Source: Owenia fusiformis (Eukaryota > Annelida > Polychaeta > Sabellida > Oweniidae). Taken from it: a stretch of DNA of 25,000 nucleotides. The first letter of the stretch is position 1, and the number at the start of each line of letters is the position of its first letter. This document shows positions 21,801 through 25,000 of the stretch, one piece after another. The translations under genes and the position numbers were made by a program. The stretch covers positions 1 through 25,000 of the forward strand of contig CAIIXF020000142.1 in the NCBI GenBank assembly GCA_903813345.2, given 5' to 3'. The notes under the pieces were generated by a model. The model did no database searches. It saw only the letters and a program-made list of their open reading frames with translations, and was not told the origin of the DNA.

Positions 21801-22958
21801 GGGTTATATCTATATATTCTACTTGACGTTTCTCAGCAGATTCATCGTTTCCTGTCTTAAAAGAATTATCATTATCCATACTCGTATCACCAGACTCCTC
21901 ACTTTGTGGTTCATGAGGCTTAGCAGTTGATAGCCCATCATTAGGACTACTTTCCTCCAGTTTATCATTATTACCCTTTGGCCTACCATTGTCAGGTTTG
22001 TCATTATATGAAGCTTTGTGGTCCTGGGGAGGCTCTTTTGAGTTGTTAGAGCCCTTGTTAGAGGAAGATCCCCTGGGGTTAGCTGCACTAAGACTTGAAT
22101 CAACTGGTGTATTAGCCTCATTTACATTGGCTTCTTGTGATGACCCTGAATGATCCATTTTTTCCATTGCACATCTATTATCCAGCACCTCGGTTGCAAC
22201 TGAATTTTTAGTTTTACTTATGTTATCGGTATTACAATTATTTTCATTTCTAGGCGGGGTTTTGAGGACACTTTTTAATTTTTGAATCCCAGCGAGGAGT
22301 TTGGTTTCACCAGGAGTAGGTGGAGTTTTACTTCTAGGTGGGGTGAATGAAGCCCTAGGTGGTGTGACTGATGCCCTAGATGGGGCAACCAAATTCCTAG
22401 GTGGGGTGACTGAAGTCCTAGGTGGGGTGACTGAAGTCTTATGTATGCTACTAGGCCTGCTATTAACCTGACAAGCACCTGGTGAATTCTGGTTGCCAAG
22501 AGTTAATCGATTGTGTCCATGAGGCGAGTTTTGAGCACCCACTAAGCCCTGATCAGAACTTGATGAGTTTTGAATACCCGTAGAAATATTGCGTCCATGA
22601 GGGGAAGTAAGATCACTGTCTCTATGGACATTTAGTGAACTGTGGTGACCACTAGCACCTGAACTATTTTGTCCTTGGGAAACATGCTGCCCGATATGTG
22701 TATTATATCCAGATATTGCACTATGGGGATTGTTGAAGGAATTTGAAGCCCCACTTATTGCATGATGACCTCGGTTTTGTTGGCTATTCGGATTGCCTAT
22801 ATGTCTAGTACTTTGGTGCGTTGTTACCGTGTCACTTGCCGGTTCCTCGTCAGAATCTGTGATATCAGAGAGTTCCATTGTGTGATCAAGACGATTGTTT
22901 GTGCCAGGGCGAGTGTGCGTTAATATCGGATCTATATCTAGTCTCTTCTTAAACGGAC
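9818..22958 (-). CDS. REV3L: REV3L giant central exon C (13,141 bp, about 4,379 codons)
   Basis: This single open frame encodes the disordered central region of DNA polymerase zeta's catalytic subunit. The acceptor is ATTATGTCTTCAG before GTCCGTTTAAG; the donor is CCTAT before GTAAGTA. Its N-terminal part is Ser/Asn/His-rich, with TPPR repeats (22316-22441), a His-rich patch (21628-21699) and a basic Cys-containing patch near 21205-21252. The middle is Ser/Thr/Asp/Glu-rich with several tandem coding repeats and a long acidic tract (15558-15662). A Pro/Gln/Gly/His-rich block lies near 11015-11400. The end carries the REV7-binding motif TITPMLPPPSR and then YIEPFASDSADLPNRP, matching human IYQEPF and DVPEKP. 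Human REV3L also has a large exon here, of about 4 kb; this one is three times longer. No globular catalytic domain is visible in it. The frame has no internal stop, so it is under coding constraint. A retained downstream intron would add ATG TAA and end translation at once. Confidence 0.94.
9916..9948 (-). other. REV7 (MAD2L2)-binding motif 1 of REV3L
   Basis: The codons read TITPMLPPPSR. Human site 1 (residues 1877-1887) is ILKPLMSPPSR, and the published consensus is two hydrophobic residues, any residue, Pro, a short spacer, then PPSR. The Pro-to-PPSR spacing is identical here. In the family this peptide is captured by the REV7 HORMA-domain seatbelt, which links the catalytic subunit to REV7. 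It sits 33 codons before the end of the giant exon, as expected for REV3L. Confidence 0.88.
14040..14253 (-). repeat. Coding repeat, about 60 bp x 4, with KYIDID motif (exon C)
   Basis: The protein repeats a 20-residue unit of the form KK-x-L/V-P/S-KYIDID, acidic residues, then L-Y/H-K-E/V. The four copies carry KYIDIDD, KYIDIDQ, KYISISDSD and a decayed NSRDINE. A further KYVDIEV lies just upstream in the protein. The beta-prone hydrophobic core flanked by acids and serines resembles SUMO-interacting motifs. Confidence 0.8.
15558..15662 (-). other. Acidic low-complexity tract in exon C
   Basis: About 34 residues are almost all Asp, Glu or Asn (for example DDDPEDEENRDDNND), ending at SGFPGG. 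The trinucleotide-rich DNA (ATC/TTC on the plus strand) suggests slippage growth. Such tracts are common in nuclear chromatin-binding proteins; no specific partner is implied. Confidence 0.8.
16753..16932 (-). repeat. Coding repeat, 30 bp x 6, acidic Cys-containing decapeptide (exon C)
   Basis: Six consecutive decapeptides align without gaps: CGTHSEVDET, CDKLSDENKA, CDTQSKSDEP, YDTPSNEDEP, CDADIKDSES and CETESKENED. All but one start with Cys, followed by an acidic or Gly residue, and all are Ser/Glu/Asp-rich. They span exactly 180 bp. The nucleotide copies are diverged, so this is an old expansion. The function is unknown; the acidic, Ser-rich character suits casein kinase 2 sites. Confidence 0.8.
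22316..22441 (-). repeat. Coding repeat, 21 bp x 6, TPPR heptapeptides (exon C)
   Basis: The frame reads TSVTPPR, TSVTPPR, NLVAPSR, ASVTPPR, ASFTPPR and then SKTPPTP, a seven-residue period. Each TP followed by Pro-Arg is a candidate proline-directed kinase site. On the plus strand the unit is close to CTAGGTGGGGTGACTGAAGTC. Confidence 0.88.
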
Positions 22959-23459
22959 CTGAAGACATAATACAAAGGGGTCCTTTCATGAAATGCATAA
23001 ATTGTTTTAATTAGAAAAATTGCAAATCCGTGGAGTAGCGAAAAACCTACCAAACAAAATCTTATTTTATAAATCACTCATGAAAATTTCATGATATATT
23101 TTATACCAGGTAGTAGTTCTGCCACCTCCTGGCAAAATCTACAATCATGACAGCCACATATATTCAGCCCAAACAGGACATAAAATATTTAAGTAACAGC
23201 TTAAAATATTGAATTTTAGGGCATATAAATATGAGCAGACATTTTGAGTAATTGCAAGATTTTGAAAAAGTTTCAATTGGACTGGCATATCATACAATAT
23301 GCATTAATCCATCAAACATAATTGGAAAAGCCATTTTGAATTTTGAGATTGTAAATCAATAAAGTGTTAATATGAGAAAATCCTGTTCCAGCAAAGATCA
23401 CAATTAGGCTTCAATAAAAACCCAATCACAAGTATTAAGATAAGATTATACTATAATAA
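22959..23459. other. REV3L intron sequence between exons B and C, no feature seen
   Basis: It contains the acceptor tract of exon C (TTTGTATTATGTCTTCAG on the minus strand). The rest is AT-rich without a clear exon. Confidence 0.5.
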
Positions 23460-23700
23460 AGATGGCAGTAATTTTGATTTCAACTTTGAGTGGCCATATT
23501 GGAAATTCCTTCTTGAGCAGAGACTTCATGCTCATTAGGCAGAGGCAGATAAAATTTGAACTAATCTTTCAACTACTATTTAAGTTATCAATGTATTCAT
23601 TTTTTTATGAAAAATGGTGCCCATTTTGAATTGAGTGGCCATATTGCTAATTCCTTCTCAAGCAAAAGTGCTATGCCCAAACTGAACCAAAGGCCTGTAA
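23460..23700. repeat. Diverged dispersed repeat with internal duplication
   Basis: A block AGTGGCCATATTG followed by an AATTCCTTCT-like segment occurs near 23490 and again near 23632. Related flanking words surround both (ATGG, ATTTTGA-TT, GAGCA or AAGCA, AAAATT, TCAAC). The spacing is about 145 bp. It is probably an old interspersed repeat; the family is not identified. Confidence 0.5.
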
Positions 23701-24023
23701 AATTAGTATGTCAACCATAATTTGAATTATCTGGAGAGACGTATGGACAGTACAATAGTCAGGTTTTTCAATATGAATATGAACTTAGATAATGGGATAA
23801 TGTACAAAAAACTTCACATAAACAATGCAATTAGATTACTAATCATTATACTGTGCATTAACAGTGGAAATTATCTCAAATGAAACAACTTAAAACATGA
23901 AAATGGCAGATGACAGAATGTAGCAAAAAACTGTTTCAACCTATATTCACAATAGAGAATGGCATGAATAGCAGATTGATTGATTTTAAATCTAAATTTT
24001 AGTGCTTATGAATTTTGACAAAC

Positions 24024-24148
24024 CTAGTTTAGGATCAGGAGGTCCGTCAAACTGAGGAATATCATCATCTGATTGGTCCTCGTATGCGACATCAACCCAC
24101 TGAGAGCTGTTCCATGAAGTATCCATACCCCCTAGATCATACTCAACT
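24024..24148 (-). CDS. REV3L: REV3L internal exon B (125 bp)
   Basis: The acceptor is TTATTTCAG before AGTTGAG and the donor is CTAG before GTTTGT. One base completes the codon from exon A, then 41 codons follow, then one G that joins GT of the next exon to make Gly. The translation includes GGMDTSWNSSQWVDVAYEDQ and then SDDDIPQFDGPPDPKL. Human REV3L has EEMEWSDNS followed by IPQLDGTADENS at the corresponding place, directly before its large central exon (from memory). The shared Trp, acidic cluster and IPQ-F/L-DG support orthology. The segment is predicted disordered linker. It continues seamlessly into PFKKRLDIDPIL of exon C, which shows that the Met at 22998 is not the gene start. Confidence 0.87.
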
Positions 24149-24448
24149 CTGAAATAATCAAATTAAGGTTATTGTTGTTCGTAAATAAGTAATTTCTAAA
24201 ACACATCCTCACAAAAGTTCAAAACAAGCTAAAGGATAACATGTAAAAAAATACTCATGATTTTTCTCACTTTGAAGTGTTATTGAATCAAATTGGTTTT
24301 AAAGTTAGTGCAAGTCTATTATCAAAATCTCAAGTGAGTGGCTTGCTTCTATTATGGGGTGATCATGACTTACAAAGTGCACTCAGTTGATGTCAAGGAA
24401 CATTATTTGGTTAATGCATTCAGATTCTAAACATATTTCCCTACATTT
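24149..24448. other. REV3L intron sequence between exons A and B
   Basis: AT-rich unique DNA; no feature was seen apart from the acceptor of exon B at its left edge. Confidence 0.5.
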
Positions 24449-24542
24449 ATAATATAATATAATACAATGCTCTAGAATGCAATGCAATACAATGCAATGC
24501 AATACAATACAATACCATACCATACCATACAATACAAAACAA
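24449..24542. repeat. Pentanucleotide microsatellite (AATAC / AATGC / CATAC)n
   Basis: AATGCAATGCAATAC-type units run for about 90 bp and grade through AATAC and CATAC into AATACAAAAC, a slippage-type mixture of related five-base words. Confidence 0.9.
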
Positions 24543-24635
24543 TTAAAAGATGAATTCAGATATTAATACTGTGAATGCAGCTGAAGTTGATGGAGTGGAA
24601 TGACTCCCATATATAATGACTGAATGTTAACTTAC

Positions 24636-24726
24636 TGCTTTTCAGGTGAACTTTCCTCATCATTTATAACTTGAGACATTTCTATATGGTCAGCTTCATC
24701 TTCCAAAAGCACTTCCCCTGGGGTCC
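24636..24726 (-). CDS. REV3L: REV3L internal exon A (91 bp), most upstream exon in the window
   Basis: On the minus strand a TTGTAG acceptor precedes GGACCCC, and the exon ends at CA before a consensus GTAAGT donor. With two leading bases of a split codon it reads TPGEVLLEDEADHIEMSQVI, then an acidic NDEESSPEK stretch. Its trailing CA joins the A of the next exon to give Gln in an open frame, so both splice phases fit. The EADHIEMSQ part resembles the acidic EEMELSLVMSQ segment of human REV3L that lies just before the large central exon (from memory). This is low-complexity linker after the N-terminal polymerase-B domain, with no catalytic residues. A preceding exon must supply one base and lies outside the window or in the last 270 bases; I did not find it. 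Confidence 0.82.
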
Positions 24727-24884
24727 CTACAATTCACAAATAAATAATGCAATACAAATAACTGATCAGCTGTGTACTATTCAGTGTACCTACTAACACT
24801 GATCACTCCTGTATAATTTCATATGAAATGTTGAGATATAACAACATAATAATTCATGAAATGAACAAGGCGTTAACATTCAAA

Positions 24885-24990
24885 ATGTCACCACCTGCCA
24901 TTTGTTACTGAATGCCAACCACCAAAAACTGAGCACTATCCGCAAAATGTAGAGACTATAACAAGGTGTGACAATTTGTGGTAGTGACAT
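24885..24990. mobile_element. Short terminal-inverted-repeat element, copy 2 (106 bp)
   Basis: ATGTCACCACC at the left and GGTAGTGACAT at the right are inverted copies with one mismatch. The interior matches the 7744-7861 element. It lies in the intron upstream of exon A and has no coding capacity. Confidence 0.72.
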
Positions 24991-25000
24991 AAAAAGGAAC

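Noticed and set aside
9814-22998. An intronless 4,394-residue gene starting at Met 22998 and ending at TAA 9814
   Set aside because: The first 13 codons lie in intron: a good acceptor follows at 22959-22960, and the upstream exons join in phase. The TAA is part of a consensus GTAAGT donor.

Overview
The window is nuclear DNA from an animal. It has AT-rich introns with canonical GT-AG boundaries, minisatellites, a 71-bp satellite, and Tc1/mariner-type debris. There are no bacterial-style gene clusters. The only gene I can support is on the minus strand: an internal part of REV3L, the catalytic subunit of DNA polymerase zeta (translesion synthesis). The best guess is a non-vertebrate bilaterian. 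The sequence alone does not settle the phylum.

Five coding exons chain together in phase, reading from high to low coordinates: 24636-24726, 24024-24148, 9818-22958, 6462-6501 and 1333-2745. Together they hold 14,810 coding bases, about 4,936 codons. The identification rests on an ordered match to human REV3L as I remember it. The match runs from the IPQ-F/L-DG segment, through the REV7-binding motif ending PPPSR, the EPF-S-LPNRP segment, the GGRLL microexon and the NW-R-T segment, to the second REV7-binding site (IIAPC) and the SLRKILL block. The N-terminal polymerase-B domain lies beyond the right edge. The exonuclease-like and palm domains and the Fe-S C-terminus lie beyond the left edge.

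The striking part is the third exon: 13,141 bp in one open frame. It enlarges the disordered region between the N-terminal domain and the REV7 site to about 4,350 residues, against roughly 1,300 in human. It carries several internal coding repeats, SUMO-interaction-like motifs, a candidate REV1-interacting FF motif, TPPR repeats and an acidic tract. The 1333-2745 exon carries a four-copy 108-bp repeat encoding SILR motifs next to an RIKW motif. That combination resembles a protein phosphatase 1 docking array.

The introns hold, from left to right: a 71-bp satellite with a 425-bp higher-order period (1-792); a 20-bp minisatellite (about 3126-3545); a palindromic mariner-like element (4304-5853) containing two inverted transposase tails; a short terminal-inverted-repeat element (7744-7861) followed by a 44-bp tandem array (7879-8911); another MITE (9252-9475); a dispersed repeat (23460-23700); pentanucleotide repeats (24449-24542); and a second copy of the short element (24885-24990). 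No RNA genes, promoters or CRISPR arrays were seen.
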